Below, piece after piece: positions 53,996-64,000 of a stretch of 64,000 bases of DNA. The position numbers and the translations under genes were made by a program. Source of the stretch: Blastococcus sp. TF02A-35 (GTDB taxonomy: Bacteria > Actinomycetota > Actinomycetes > Mycobacteriales > Geodermatophilaceae); the NCBI RefSeq assembly GCF_004571075.1, contig NZ_SPQP01000014.1, forward strand, positions 19,379 to 83,378, in the 5' to 3' direction. Under the pieces are notes generated by a model. It made no database searches. It was not told the origin of the DNA and was given only the letters and a program-made list of their open reading frames with translations. The stretch's first letter is position 1. Every line of letters starts with the position of its first letter.

Positions 53996-55093
53996 TCAGA
54001 GGCCGAGCTCGGCGCGGATCTCCTCGGTGTGCTGGCCGGCCCGGGGCACGGAGCCGACCTTTCCCGGCGTCGCGGAGAAGCGGGGCGCGACGTCGGGCTG
54101 CACGACGCCGTCGACCTCGACGAAGACCCCGCGCTCGGCGTTGTGCCGGTCCGTCGTCGCCTCGAGCAGCGACCACACCGGCGCCACGCAGGCGTCGGTC
54201 CCCTCGAACACCTGCCACCACTCCGCCCGGGTGCGGGAGGCGAACAGCTCGGTGAACCGCTCGCGCAGCGCCGGCCACTGCCGCGGGTCGGACCGGTCGG
54301 GCAGCGACTCGTCGCCGGCGACGCCCAGCCCCTCCAGCAGCGCGGCGTAGAACTGCTCCTCCAGCGCCCCGACGGCGAGGAACTGGCCGTCGGCGCACCG
54401 GTAGACGTCGTAGAACGGCGCCCCGGTGTCGAGCAGGTTGCGGCCGCGGCGGTCGGTCCAGACACCGGCGTCGAGCATCCCGTGGATCATCGTGGTGAGG
54501 ACGGCGGTGCCGTCGACGATCGCCGCGTCGACCACCTGCCCCTCCCCCGTCGACCGGGCGCGGAGCAGCGCGGCGAGGGCGCCGAGGGCCAGGAACGCTC
54601 CGCCGCCGCCGAAGTCGCCCAGCAGGTTCAACGGTGGCGCCGGCCGCTCCTCGGGCCGCCCGGAAGCGCCGAGCGCCCCGGTCAGCGCGATGTAGCCGAT
54701 GTCGTGACCCGCGGAGTGCGCGAGGGGGCCGGTCTGGCCCCAGCCGGTCATCCGGCCGTAGACCAGGGCCGGGTTCTCCCCCATCAGCTCCTCGGGCCCG
54801 AGGCCGAGCCGCTCCATGACGCCGGGCCGGAAGCCCTCGAGCAGGACGTCGGAACGGCGCACGAGGGCGCGCACGATCTCGAGGTCGCCGGCGTCCTTGA
54901 GGTCCAGGGCGATCGAGCGCTTCCCCCGGTCCAGCAGCGACGTCGCCCCGAGCGAGCCGAGCAGCCCGCCGCGGGCCCCCTTCCGGTCGATGCGCACGAC
55001 GTCGGCCCCGAGATCGGCGAGCAGCATGCCGCAGAAGGGCCCCGGCCCCAGCCCCGCGAACTCGACGACCCGCACGCCTTCCAGCGGTCCCAC
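53996..55093 (-). CDS. CaiB/BaiF family CoA-transferase (alpha-methylacyl-CoA racemase-like)
   Basis: 365 aa. E-F-A-G-L-G-P-G-P-F, L-A-D-L-G-A-D-V-V-R-I-D-R, G-F-R-P-G-V-M-E-R-L-G-L-G, Y-G-R-M-T-G-W-G-Q-T-G-P and G-H-D-I-G-Y-I-A-L-T-G-A-L fit AMACR. Racemises 2-methyl-branched acyl-CoA for beta-oxidation. GTG 55093 follows GAGGAGG; a longer reading is not needed. Confidence 0.9.
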   Translation of the reverse strand: MGPLEGVRVVEFAGLGPGPFCGMLLADLGADVVRIDRKGARGGLLGSLGATSLLDRGKRSIALDLKDAGDLEIVRALVRRSDVLLEGFRPGVMERLGLGPEELMGENPALVYGRMTGWGQTGPLAHSAGHDIGYIALTGALGASGRPEERPAPPLNLLGDFGGGGAFLALGALAALLRARSTGEGQVVDAAIVDGTAVLTTMIHGMLDAGVWTDRRGRNLLDTGAPFYDVYRCADGQFLAVGALEEQFYAALLEGLGVAGDESLPDRSDPRQWPALRERFTELFASRTRAEWWQVFEGTDACVAPVWSLLEATTDRHNAERGVFVEVDGVVQPDVAPRFSATPGKVGSVPRAGQHTEEIRAELGL

Positions 55094-55181
55094 GGCGTCC
55101 TCCTCGGCTCCGGGCCACCGGCGTGCGACCCTCCGAGGGGCATGCTGCCGCACGGTCCGGACGGGAGGAGAGGCAGGTCAC

Positions 55182-55565
55182 ATGGCCTATCTCCTGGCCG
55201 CGCTCGGTGGCGCGCTCGGCGCGCTGGCCCGGTGGGGGCTGGCCGAGCTGCTCCCCACCTCCCCTCCCGGCTGGCCCTGGGCGACCCTCCTGGTCAACCT
55301 GACCGGCTGCCTCCTCCTGGGCCTGCTCGCCGCCGTCCTGGCCGCCCGCGCGCCGGACTCCCCCTGGGCCCGCCCGTTCCTCGGCGTCGGCGTGCTCGGC
55401 GGCTTCACGACCTACTCGACGTTCGCCGTGGAGACGGTGCAGCTGGCCGAGGCCGGAGCGGCCGGCACGGCGGTCGCCTACGTCGCGGTGTCGGTCCTCG
55501 GTGGCGTCGCGGCGGCTGCGGCCGGCACGCTCACGGCGCGGCGCCTGGCCGGGGGCCCGCGGTGA
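55182..55565 (+). CDS. crcB: Fluoride exporter CrcB/Fluc, first copy
   Basis: 127 aa, four membrane helices. [21 protein letters not shown] (pore Asn) and [11 protein letters not shown] (Phe box and central Na site). Forms a dimeric channel, here likely with the second copy. No fluoride riboswitch was seen upstream. Confidence 0.93.
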   Translation: MAYLLAALGGALGALARWGLAELLPTSPPGWPWATLLVNLTGCLLLGLLAAVLAARAPDSPWARPFLGVGVLGGFTTYSTFAVETVQLAEAGAAGTAVAYVAVSVLGGVAAAAAGTLTARRLAGGPR

Positions 55566-55921
55566 CGCCGTGGCTGGTCGTGGCCGGCGCGCTGGCGGGC
55601 GCGCCGCTGCGGCTGCTCGCCGAGCGGGTCGCCGTGGCCCGCCGGGGTGCCGGCAGCGTGCTGGGCACCCTGGCGGTCAACGTCGCCGGCAGCGCGGTGC
55701 TCGGGGCCCTGCTCGGCTGGGCTGCGGCACCGGCCTGGCTGGTGGCCCTGCTCGGGACCGGCTTCTGCGGGACGCTCACCACCTTCTCCACCTTCGGTGC
55801 CGACCTGGTCCGGCTCGGCGAGCAGCGCCGGTGGCGTGCGGTGCTCGGCTACGTCGCCGCCACGCTGGCCCTCGGGCTGGGGGCCGCCGCCGGTGGCTTC
55901 GCGCTCGGCAGCGTGCTCTGA
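55562..55921 (+). CDS. crcB: Fluoride exporter CrcB/Fluc, second copy
   Basis: 119 aa. L-A-V-N-V-A-G-S and [15 protein letters not shown] are the same channel motifs. GTG overlaps the first copy (GTGA). Tandem unlike copies are typical of heterodimeric Fluc in Gram-positives. Confidence 0.93.
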   Translation: MTPWLVVAGALAGAPLRLLAERVAVARRGAGSVLGTLAVNVAGSAVLGALLGWAAAPAWLVALLGTGFCGTLTTFSTFGADLVRLGEQRRWRAVLGYVAATLALGLGAAAGGFALGSVL

Positions 55922-55971
55922 CCCGCTCAGCAGGGCGTCCGGCGGCCGCTGTGGATAGGGTTAGGGGCGGT

Positions 55972-57383
<1,412 letters not shown>

Positions 57384-57387
<4 letters not shown>

Positions 57388-58136
57388 GCTCCTCCCCTGC
57401 TCTCGACCCGGCCCTGGAGGCCGCCCTGGTCGCGGTCGCCGCACGCCGGCCGCTCCTCGTCGCCAGCGACTACGACGGCGTGCTCGCTCGCCTGCGCGGC
57501 GACCCCTCGGCCGCTGTGCCCGAGCCGGGCGTCGCCGACGCCCTGGCGCGGCTCGCGGGCGTCGACGGCGTCACCGTCGCCCTGGTGAGCGGCCGCGGCG
57601 TCGCCGACCTGCAGCGCACCAGCCTGCTGTCCGGGCCCTACCGCTGGGTGGGCAGTCACGGGGCCGAGTACGACGGGCGGCTGCCGGACGAGCTGGCCGG
57701 CCGCAGGGACGAGCTCGCCGCCCTCCTGGGGCCCGAGGTGGCCGCGGTCCCGGGGGCCCGGCTGGAGGTCAAGCCCGCGAGCGTCGCCGTGCACGTCCGC
57801 GAGGTCGCCGACCGCGTGGCGGCCGCCGAGCTGCTGGAGCGCTCCCGCGCGTCGGCTGATCCGTCACTGACGATGAAGCCCGGCAAGGAGGTCCTCGAGA
57901 TCGCGATGACGGACGCGGACAAGGGCTCCGCCCTGCGCCGGCTGGTCGACGAGATCGGGGCCGCCGCTGCCGTCTACCTGGGGGACGACGTCACCGACGA
58001 GGACGGCTTCCTCGCCCTCGGGCCGGATGACGTGACGGTGAAGGTGGGCGACGGGGCCACGGCGGCCCGCCACCGGGTCGACGACACCCAGGGCGCGCTC
58101 GCCGTGCTCGAGCGGCTCGGGGAGCTGCTGGGCTGA
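57384..58136 (+). CDS. otsB: Trehalose-6-phosphate phosphatase
   Basis: 250 aa HAD phosphatase. S-D-Y-D-G-V-L (nucleophile Asp), [21 protein letters not shown] and G-D-D-V-T-D-E-D. Dephosphorylates trehalose 6-phosphate. GTG overlaps the otsA stop. Confidence 0.96.
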
Positions 58137-58459
58137 GCCGCGGCGCGTCGGTGCGGTGACCGACGCGACCAACAGGACCTGCCTCGTTCCGGTTCTGGCC
58201 CGGACGCTGCCGTCCGGCGCGCGCCGAGCAGGAAATGCGCGACCGACCTGCGACTTCTCCGTTTCCCGGGCCGGCGCGACGGCGCCGGGGTGGCCCGTCC
58301 GGATGTCGACAAATGGGCGGGGAAAAAGAGCCGACCCCATTGCCGGGTCACAATGTTCCTGCGATGCGCCGATTGTCTGTTTAACGCTGGCTGGAGTCAC
58401 CACAATCAGCGCTGCCACCAACGGGTGGCGCAGGCCATTCATCGTCAGGACGGTTTCCC
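58137..58459 (+). other. Long leader before the first chemoreceptor gene
   Basis: 323 bases without a convincing gene, visibly less GC-rich toward its 3' half. It contains TTTCCCGGGCC (58262) and TGTCGACA (58304), both recurring before the other two receptor genes. No terminator hairpin for otsB was recognised. Confidence 0.6.
58304..58311. promoter_or_regulatory. TGTCGACA motif, receptor 1
   Basis: 8-bp palindrome 148 bases upstream of the GTG at 58460. Same motif at 60178, 62048 and 63920. Confidence 0.5.
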
Positions 58460-60067
58460 GTGAGCACCCGTACCCTTTCTCCCGCTGCCACGCGGCGTGC
58501 GGGCTGGTTCGCCGACCGCCCCCTGGCGGTGAAGTTCGGCATCCTCGTCGGCGTCGTCGTGCTCGCCTTCGGCGGGCTCGTGGGCGCCGTCCTCGCCGGC
58601 ACCTCGTCGGTGCGCGAGGCGAACACCGAGCTCGCCGAGCTCAACACGGCCCAGGAGCTGGTGCTGCAGCTCGACACCCGTGCCAGCGAGCTCAAGGTCG
58701 ACGGCTTCAAGGCCCTGACCCGCCCCGACCCCGCCGAGCAGCTCACCGAGCTGGCCGACGACATCGCCACCCCCGAGGCACTGCTCGCGGAGCTGGTCAC
58801 GATCGAGCTGGAGGGGCAGGCCGCGGAGACCGTCGACGCGCTGGCCGCCAGCTACGGCGAGTACACCGACGCCATCACCGTCTTCGTGAACGCCGCGGTC
58901 GCCGACCAGGCCGCCGCCCGCGTCCGCTTCGAGGAGATCCAGGCCGCGAACGACCTGACCGACGGTGCGGTGGGCGCGGCCAAGGACGCCCTGGCCGCCG
59001 AGAGCGACGCCGCGCAGCAGCGGCTCGACGAGGCCATCAGCAGCGCCGAGACGCAGAGCATCACCGTGGCCGTGGTCGCCGTGCTGGCGGTCGTGGCGCT
59101 CAGCGTGCTGACCATGCGCTCGATCACCCGGCCGGTCCAGCGGGTCAAGGCCGCGCTCGACGCCCTGGCCAAGGGCGACCTGACCGTCGCCACCGGGGTG
59201 ACCTCCCGTGACGAGGTGGGCCAGATGGCGGCCTCGCTGGACGTCGCCCAGGCCAGCCTGCGCACGGTCATGAGCACCGTCGTCGCCTCGGCGGACGCGG
59301 TGGCCGCCTCGTCCGAGGAGCTGTCGGCGTCGTCCGCGCAGATCTCGGCGTCGGCGCAGGAGACCTCGGCGCAGTCCGGCGTGGTGGCCGGCGCTGCGGA
59401 GGAGGTGTCCCGCAGCGTGCAGACGGTCGCCGCGGGCGCGGAGGAGATGGGCGCGAGCATCCGGGAGATCGCGACGAACGCCGCGGAGGCCAGCCAGGTC
59501 GCCGCCCGCGCCGTCGACGCAGCCGCCACCACGACAGCCACGGTGGCCAAGCTGGGCGACTCGTCGGCGGAGATCGGCAACGTCGTCAAGGTGATCACGA
59601 GCATCGCCGAGCAGACGAACCTGCTGGCCCTGAACGCGACCATCGAGGCCGCACGGGCCGGCGAGGCCGGCAAGGGCTTCGCGGTCGTGGCGAACGAGGT
59701 GAAGGAGCTGGCCCAGGAGACGGCGAAGGCGACCGAGGACATCGCCAAGCGGGTGCTGGCGATCCAGGGCGACACGACGGCGGCGGTGGCCGCGATCGAG
59801 GAGATCAGCTCGATCGTCGCGCAGATCTCCGACCGCCAGACGACGATCGCCAGCGCGGTGGAGGAGCAGACGGCGACGACGAGCGAGATGTCCCGCTCCG
59901 TGCAGGAGGCCGCCGGCGGCACCACCCAGATCGCCGACAACATCACCGGGGTCTCCGGTGCCGCGGAGGCCACGACGCAGGCGCTGGGCCAGACCCGGGT
60001 CGCCGTCGACGAGCTCTCCCGGATGGCAGCGGACCTGCGCACCACCGTCGGGCAGTTCACCTACTGA
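58460..60067 (+). CDS. Methyl-accepting chemotaxis protein 1
   Basis: 535 aa from GTG 58460. Membrane helix ~24-46, helical periplasmic sensor ~47-200, second membrane helix ~201-220, HAMP, then the signalling domain with hairpin tip [20 protein letters not shown] and [11 protein letters not shown]. Passes ligand signals to CheA/CheW (not in window). The signalling half is nearly identical to receptors 2 and 3; sensor halves differ. Confidence 0.95.
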   Translation: MSTRTLSPAATRRAGWFADRPLAVKFGILVGVVVLAFGGLVGAVLAGTSSVREANTELAELNTAQELVLQLDTRASELKVDGFKALTRPDPAEQLTELADDIATPEALLAELVTIELEGQAAETVDALAASYGEYTDAITVFVNAAVADQAAARVRFEEIQAANDLTDGAVGAAKDALAAESDAAQQRLDEAISSAETQSITVAVVAVLAVVALSVLTMRSITRPVQRVKAALDALAKGDLTVATGVTSRDEVGQMAASLDVAQASLRTVMSTVVASADAVAASSEELSASSAQISASAQETSAQSGVVAGAAEEVSRSVQTVAAGAEEMGASIREIATNAAEASQVAARAVDAAATTTATVAKLGDSSAEIGNVVKVITSIAEQTNLLALNATIEAARAGEAGKGFAVVANEVKELAQETAKATEDIAKRVLAIQGDTTAAVAAIEEISSIVAQISDRQTTIASAVEEQTATTSEMSRSVQEAAGGTTQIADNITGVSGAAEATTQALGQTRVAVDELSRMAADLRTTVGQFTY

Positions 60068-60098
60068 GCGAGGCTCGTCGGGGGGTGCTCCCCCAGCC

Positions 60099-60128
60099 AG
60101 AGCGCACGGCCACCAGGCCGTGCGCTCT
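60099..60128 (+). terminator. Strong hairpin after receptor 1
   Basis: AGAGCGCACGGCC pairs perfectly with GGCCGTGCGCTCT around ACCA (13-bp stem, 4-base loop), 32 bases after the stop. Confidence 0.8.
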
Positions 60129-60177
60129 CGGCATTTCCGGGCCGAGGGCCCCGGTCCGGAATTGCGTGGTGCCGCCT

Positions 60178-60185
60178 TGTCGACA
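60178..60185. promoter_or_regulatory. TGTCGACA motif, receptor 2
   Basis: 168 bases upstream of ATG 60354; TTTCCGGGCC lies 44 bases before it, paralleling receptor 1. Confidence 0.5.
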
Positions 60186-60353
60186 CCGCAGATCCGCTGG
60201 TCGGACTATTTGGTGGCGCGCAATTCGAATGGCCGCGTGGCGCGCACGGACCGCTGCCGCGACCCCTACATTTCTCCCTGCCGGAAGACCCGATGACGTG
60301 CCCCCGGCCCACCGATCGTCTTCCACCACCCATGCAGTCACCTGGAGCCATTC

Positions 60354-61961
60354 ATGACCGTTCCCAGTGCGCCCACCCGGCGCGGAAGCTGGTTCGCCGA
60401 CCGACCCGTCGGCGTCAAGCTGGGGACGGCGATGGTCCTCCTCGGCGCCGTCGGCCTCGGGGCCGGTGGGGTGGCCGTCGACCGCATCCAGTCGCTGGCC
60501 GACGCGCAGCAGGCCCTGTACGACGAGAACATCGCGCCGATGGTGCAGCTGAACGAGGCGCAGCGGCACTTCCAGGGCGTCCGCGCCCGCGTGCTCCAGT
60601 ACGCGGCCGCCGACGTGGCGACCCGGGCGGAGCTGCGCGGCGAGATCGACGAGCGGTACGCGAAGCTGCAGGGGGTCCTCGAGGACTACGCCCCGGCAGC
60701 CCAGGACGAGGCCGCCATCGCCGGCCTGGAGAAGAACGTCGCCGGCTTCGTCGGCGCCGCCACCACGACCCTCTTCCCGCTGGCCGACGCCGGTGACGTC
60801 GCCGGCTTCGGCGCGATCTACCAGGCGGAGGTCCGCGGGATCGGCGACGACGCCCTCGACGCGCTGGTCGCCGAGGGCGAGGCGCAGTCCGCGGCCGCCA
60901 CGGACCACGTGGTCAAGGACAGCGACGACGCCGAGGCCGCGATCTGGTTCGTGCTCGTGCTGCTGGCCGTGGGCATCCTGGCCTCCGGCGCGGTCGCGGT
61001 CCTCATCGTCCGCCGGCTGGTGCGCACCGTGCGGTCGGTCCAGAGGTCGGTCGAGGCGCTCGCCGAGGGCGACCTGACCGTCGCGCCGGTGGTGAGCAGC
61101 CAGGACGAGCTCGGCCGCATGGCCACCTCCCTCGGCCGGGCCCAGGACGCGCTGCGGGTCGTGATGGCCGACGTCGCCGCCTCCGCCGCCGCGGTCGCGG
61201 CCTCCTCGGAGGAGCTGTCCGCCTCGTCCGCGCAGATCGCCGCCTCGGCGGAGGAGACCGCGGCCCAGTCCGGCGTCGTGTCCTCCGCTGCCGACGAGGT
61301 CTCCCGCAGCGTGCAGACCGTGGCCGCCGGCGCGGAGGAGATGGGCCTGTCGATCCGGGAGATCTCGCAGAACGCCGCGGAGGCCAGCGAGGTCGCCAAC
61401 CGTGCCGTGGACGCCGCCGCCACCACGACGGCGACGGTCGCGAAGCTGGGGGAGTCCTCGGCGGAGATCGGCAACGTGGTGAAGGTGATCACGAGCATCG
61501 CCGAGCAGACCAACCTGCTGGCGCTGAACGCGACCATCGAGGCGGCGCGGGCTGGTGAGGCGGGCAAGGGCTTCGCGGTCGTGGCCAACGAGGTCAAGGA
61601 GCTGGCGCAGGAGACGGCGAAGGCGACCGAGGACATCGCCCGCCGCGTCCTGGCGATCCAGGGCGACACGACGGCCGCGGTGGCCGCGATCGACGAGATC
61701 AGCACGATCGTGGCGCAGATCTCCGACCGCCAGACCACCATCGCCAGCGCCGTGGAGGAGCAGACCGCCACCACCAGCGAGATGTCCCGGTCGGTGCAGG
61801 AGGCCGCCGGCGGCACCACGCAGATCGCTGAGAACATCACCGGGGTCTCCGGCGCCGCTGACGCCACGACCCAGGCGCTGGGCCAGACCCGGGTCGCCGT
61901 CGACGAGCTGTCCCGGATGGCTGCCGACCTGCGCACCACGGTCGGGCGCTTCACCTACTGA
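60354..61961 (+). CDS. Methyl-accepting chemotaxis protein 2
   Basis: 535 aa. Sensor region ~45-190 looks like a four-helix-bundle (4HB_MCP) type ([20 protein letters not shown]), membrane helices at ~20-40 and ~198-220, HAMP, and the same signalling domain as receptor 1 (tip [16 protein letters not shown]). GGAG precedes the ATG. Monocistronic: flanked by terminators. Confidence 0.95.
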   Translation: MTVPSAPTRRGSWFADRPVGVKLGTAMVLLGAVGLGAGGVAVDRIQSLADAQQALYDENIAPMVQLNEAQRHFQGVRARVLQYAAADVATRAELRGEIDERYAKLQGVLEDYAPAAQDEAAIAGLEKNVAGFVGAATTTLFPLADAGDVAGFGAIYQAEVRGIGDDALDALVAEGEAQSAAATDHVVKDSDDAEAAIWFVLVLLAVGILASGAVAVLIVRRLVRTVRSVQRSVEALAEGDLTVAPVVSSQDELGRMATSLGRAQDALRVVMADVAASAAAVAASSEELSASSAQIAASAEETAAQSGVVSSAADEVSRSVQTVAAGAEEMGLSIREISQNAAEASEVANRAVDAAATTTATVAKLGESSAEIGNVVKVITSIAEQTNLLALNATIEAARAGEAGKGFAVVANEVKELAQETAKATEDIARRVLAIQGDTTAAVAAIDEISTIVAQISDRQTTIASAVEEQTATTSEMSRSVQEAAGGTTQIAENITGVSGAADATTQALGQTRVAVDELSRMAADLRTTVGRFTY

Positions 61962-61969
61962 CGCCGACC

Positions 61970-62009
61970 GGTCGAGGGCGTACGGAGTGCTTTCCGTGCG
62001 CCCTCGACC
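61970..62009 (+). terminator. Strong hairpin after receptor 2
   Basis: GGTCGAGGGCG and CGCCCTCGACC form an 11-bp stem, extended by a partly paired TACGGA/TTCCGTG inner part, directly after the stop. Confidence 0.75.
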
Positions 62010-62047
62010 ATTTCCCCGATGGGTCACCCGTGGCGAATGGGGCTGTA

Positions 62048-62055
62048 TGTCGACA
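62048..62055. promoter_or_regulatory. TGTCGACA motif, receptor 3
   Basis: 173 bases upstream of ATG 62229. TTTCCCCG lies 37 bases before it. Confidence 0.5.
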
Positions 62056-62228
62056 ACGGGGAGGAGGTCACCGAGGAATCTGTGAGGAGTCTGGCAACAC
62101 GCTGGAAATCTGTCCGATCGGGATTCGGTTCCCGTTCATCCTTTTCGCCGTACGACGCACTCCCGCGGCGCCAGGTATTCCGGAGCCGCACACCTGGACG
62201 CCCCTTCCCTTCGCACTGGAGCACCGCC

Positions 62229-63863
62229 ATGACCGCATCCGCTCGGCCCGCGACCCCGGCCGGCCGCACCTCCCTCGCCTGGTTCTCGGACCTCTCGGTG
62301 AAGACGAAGGTGCTCAGCGCCGTGGGCGTCACCGCTGCGGTCGCCGCCGGGATCGGCGTGCTCGGCGTCTCCGCCCTGAGCACCGCGGCCGACGAGGCCG
62401 ACGCCCTCTACGACCAGAACCTGCTGGGCGCCGTCGCCACCGCCGACGTCGACGGGTTCCTCGCCGACATGCGGGTGATGACCCGCGAGGCGCTCCTGGC
62501 CGACGGCGAGGCCGCCACCCTGGAGAAGTTCGCGCTCGTCGACGGGTACCGGGAGGACTTCGCGGGCGCGCTGGACCGGTACTCCGTGGGCGGGCTGGAC
62601 GCCGAGCAGCAGGAGCTCGTCGACGCGGTCCGCGCGGACATGGACGCCTACATCCAGATGCAGGAGACGGTGCTCGGCCCGCTGGCGATCGCCCGCGACG
62701 TCCGCGGCTGGGTGGCCGCCAACGACGCGCAGGTCTCCCCGATCGTGAAGTCGATGACCGCGAACATCGAGGAGCTGCGCGAAGGCGAGATGGCCCGCGC
62801 GCGGGAGGCCAACGCGACGATCCGCGACAACTACGAGTCGCAGCGGACCATCACGATCGCCACGATCGTCATCGGCGTGCTCCTCGCCATGGGTCTCGGG
62901 TTCGTGGTCGCCAACGCCATCGCCCGCGGGGCGCGGCGCGTCCAGGAGGTCACGGCGGCGCTGGCCGAGGGCGACCTCACCAGGACCGCCGGGCTGACCT
63001 CCAAGGACGAGATGGGACGGATGGCCGCATCCCTCGACGAGGCCGTCGTCAACCTGCGTGCGGTCATGGGCGCGGTCGCCGCCTCGGCGGACGCGGTGGC
63101 GGCCAGCTCGGAGGAGCTGTCGGCCTCGTCGGCGCAGATCTCGGCGTCGGCGGAGGAGACCTCGGCGCAGTCCGGCGTGGTGTCCGGTGCCGCGGAGGAG
63201 GTGTCCCGCAGCGTGCAGACCGTCGCCGCGGGTGCCGAGCAGATGGGTGCCAGCATCCGGGAGATCGCCACGAACGCCGCGGAGGCCAGCGAGGTCGCCC
63301 ACCGCGCGGTGACCGCCGCGGAGACGACGACCGCCACGGTGGCGAAGCTGGGTGAGTCGAGCGCCGAGATCGGCAACGTCGTCAAGGTCATCACCTCGAT
63401 CGCCGAGCAGACGAACCTGCTGGCGCTGAACGCCACCATCGAGGCCGCGCGGGCCGGTGAGGCGGGCAAGGGCTTCGCGGTCGTGGCCAACGAGGTGAAG
63501 GAGCTGGCGCAGGAGACGGCGAAGGCGACCGAGGACATCGCCAAGCGCGTGCAGGCGATCCAGGGCGACACCACGGCCGCCGTGGCCGCGATCGGCGAGA
63601 TCTCCTCGATCGTCGCGCAGATCTCCGACCGCCAGACGACCATCGCCAGCGCGGTGGAGGAGCAGACCGCCACGACCAACGAGATGTCCCGGTCGGTCCA
63701 GGAGGCCGCCGGCGGCACGACCCAGATCGCCGAGAACATCTCCGGGGTGTCCAGCGCGGCCGACTCCACCACGCAGGCCCTGACGCAGACCCGCACCGCC
63801 GTCGACGAGCTGTCCCGGATGGCTGCCGACCTGCGCACCACGGTGGGGCGCTTCAGCTACTGA
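62229..63863 (+). CDS. Methyl-accepting chemotaxis protein 3
   Basis: 544 aa from ATG 62229 (GGAGCA upstream). 4HB-type sensor ([17 protein letters not shown]) between membrane helices at ~28-50 and ~212-235, HAMP, signalling domain nearly identical to receptors 1 and 2. In-frame sequence upstream to 62019 is not counted because it covers the motif and terminator region. Confidence 0.95.
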   Translation: MTASARPATPAGRTSLAWFSDLSVKTKVLSAVGVTAAVAAGIGVLGVSALSTAADEADALYDQNLLGAVATADVDGFLADMRVMTREALLADGEAATLEKFALVDGYREDFAGALDRYSVGGLDAEQQELVDAVRADMDAYIQMQETVLGPLAIARDVRGWVAANDAQVSPIVKSMTANIEELREGEMARAREANATIRDNYESQRTITIATIVIGVLLAMGLGFVVANAIARGARRVQEVTAALAEGDLTRTAGLTSKDEMGRMAASLDEAVVNLRAVMGAVAASADAVAASSEELSASSAQISASAEETSAQSGVVSGAAEEVSRSVQTVAAGAEQMGASIREIATNAAEASEVAHRAVTAAETTTATVAKLGESSAEIGNVVKVITSIAEQTNLLALNATIEAARAGEAGKGFAVVANEVKELAQETAKATEDIAKRVQAIQGDTTAAVAAIGEISSIVAQISDRQTTIASAVEEQTATTNEMSRSVQEAAGGTTQIAENISGVSSAADSTTQALTQTRTAVDELSRMAADLRTTVGRFSY

Positions 63864-63919
63864 CGCGAGGAGTACCGGCGCTCGGCGTTCCCGGGTGCGG
63901 CGGTGCGGGTGTGACGCCA

Positions 63920-63927
63920 TGTCGACA
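63920..63927. promoter_or_regulatory. TGTCGACA motif near the window edge
   Basis: Fourth copy, 57 bases after the receptor 3 stop and preceded by TTCCCGGG at 63888. The pattern predicts a fourth receptor gene starting around 64075-64105. Confidence 0.45.
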
Positions 63928-64000
63928 GCGGTGCAGGTGGTCATCCACCGGTTTTCCGGGGGGCCGCGACACACCGGCATTCCGAGACTTCGCCGTGGTG

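Noticed and set aside
55094..55181. Possible fluoride riboswitch before crcB
   Set aside because: The short gap shows no pseudoknot-type conserved core that I could recognise.
58312..58459. Sigma-28 (flagellar) promoter before the first receptor
   Set aside because: A TAAA-like and GCCG-like pair can be picked out, but spacing and sequence do not recur before the other two receptors.

Overview
The window is high-GC actinobacterial DNA. Gene content (thiMED-tenA behind a TPP riboswitch, NAGGN synthesis, trehalose synthesis, tandem chemoreceptors, DUF222/HNH proteins) and frequent GTG starts with 4-bp GTGA/ATGA overlaps point to a motile, stress-tolerant soil or rock actinobacterium, possibly Geodermatophilaceae. 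That placement is an inference; no rRNA or tRNA gene was seen.

Region 1 (1-20184) is a roughly 20.1 kb mobile element inserted in the host dinB (DNA polymerase IV) gene. The host gene is cut inside the codons of its catalytic V-S-I-D-E motif: its 5' part lies at 20168-20491 and its 3' part at 1-75, both on the minus strand. The element has 54-bp imperfect terminal inverted repeats and a 7-bp core (ATGGACA) at both junctions. It encodes three large overlapping tyrosine recombinases with two small accessory proteins, a Tn554/recombinase-trio type of machinery. Cargo, left to right: a complete replacement dinB; an XRE regulator; small unknown genes and a decayed TetR gene; a copper island (ArsR regulator, 18-Cys copper-storage protein, two DUF305 proteins, DUF6153-like protein, P1B ATPase, beta-propeller lipoprotein); a CmtR-type regulator with a CDF transporter and a methyltransferase; and an unknown two-gene module with a PD-(D/E)XK-like nuclease. 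The element appears to break dinB and supply a substitute.

Region 2 (20488-29572) is host backbone: thiM-thiE-thiD-tenA with interrupted dinB as a coupled last gene, a DUF664 protein, glpFK, a SNF2-like helicase, a hydrolase and a YnfA-like protein.

Region 3 (about 29600-37916) is a type I restriction-modification island: hsdR (broken by one extra base at motif VI), hsdS, two unknown genes (one DUF1828-like), a reverse-oriented DUF222-HNH gene and hsdM. Base composition in the hsdS to DUF1828 stretch looks less GC-rich than its flanks.

Region 4 (37941-58136) is mostly metabolic and stress genes: an AraC regulator with two small partners, phosphoglucomutase, a PAS-GGDEF cyclase, HMG-CoA lyase with a flavin reductase, membrane proteins, a twice-damaged aldo/keto reductase abutting a shortened iron-siderophore ABC locus (probable deletion scar), a secreted subtilase, the NAGGN pair, a CoA-transferase, tandem crcB, and otsA-otsB. 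Two copies of a parS-like 14-mer (27423, 50319) suggest proximity to the replication origin.

Region 5 (58460-63863) holds three tandem chemoreceptor genes with nearly identical signalling halves. Each is preceded by TGTCGACA at a nearly constant distance, and a fourth copy of that motif sits at the right edge of the window.
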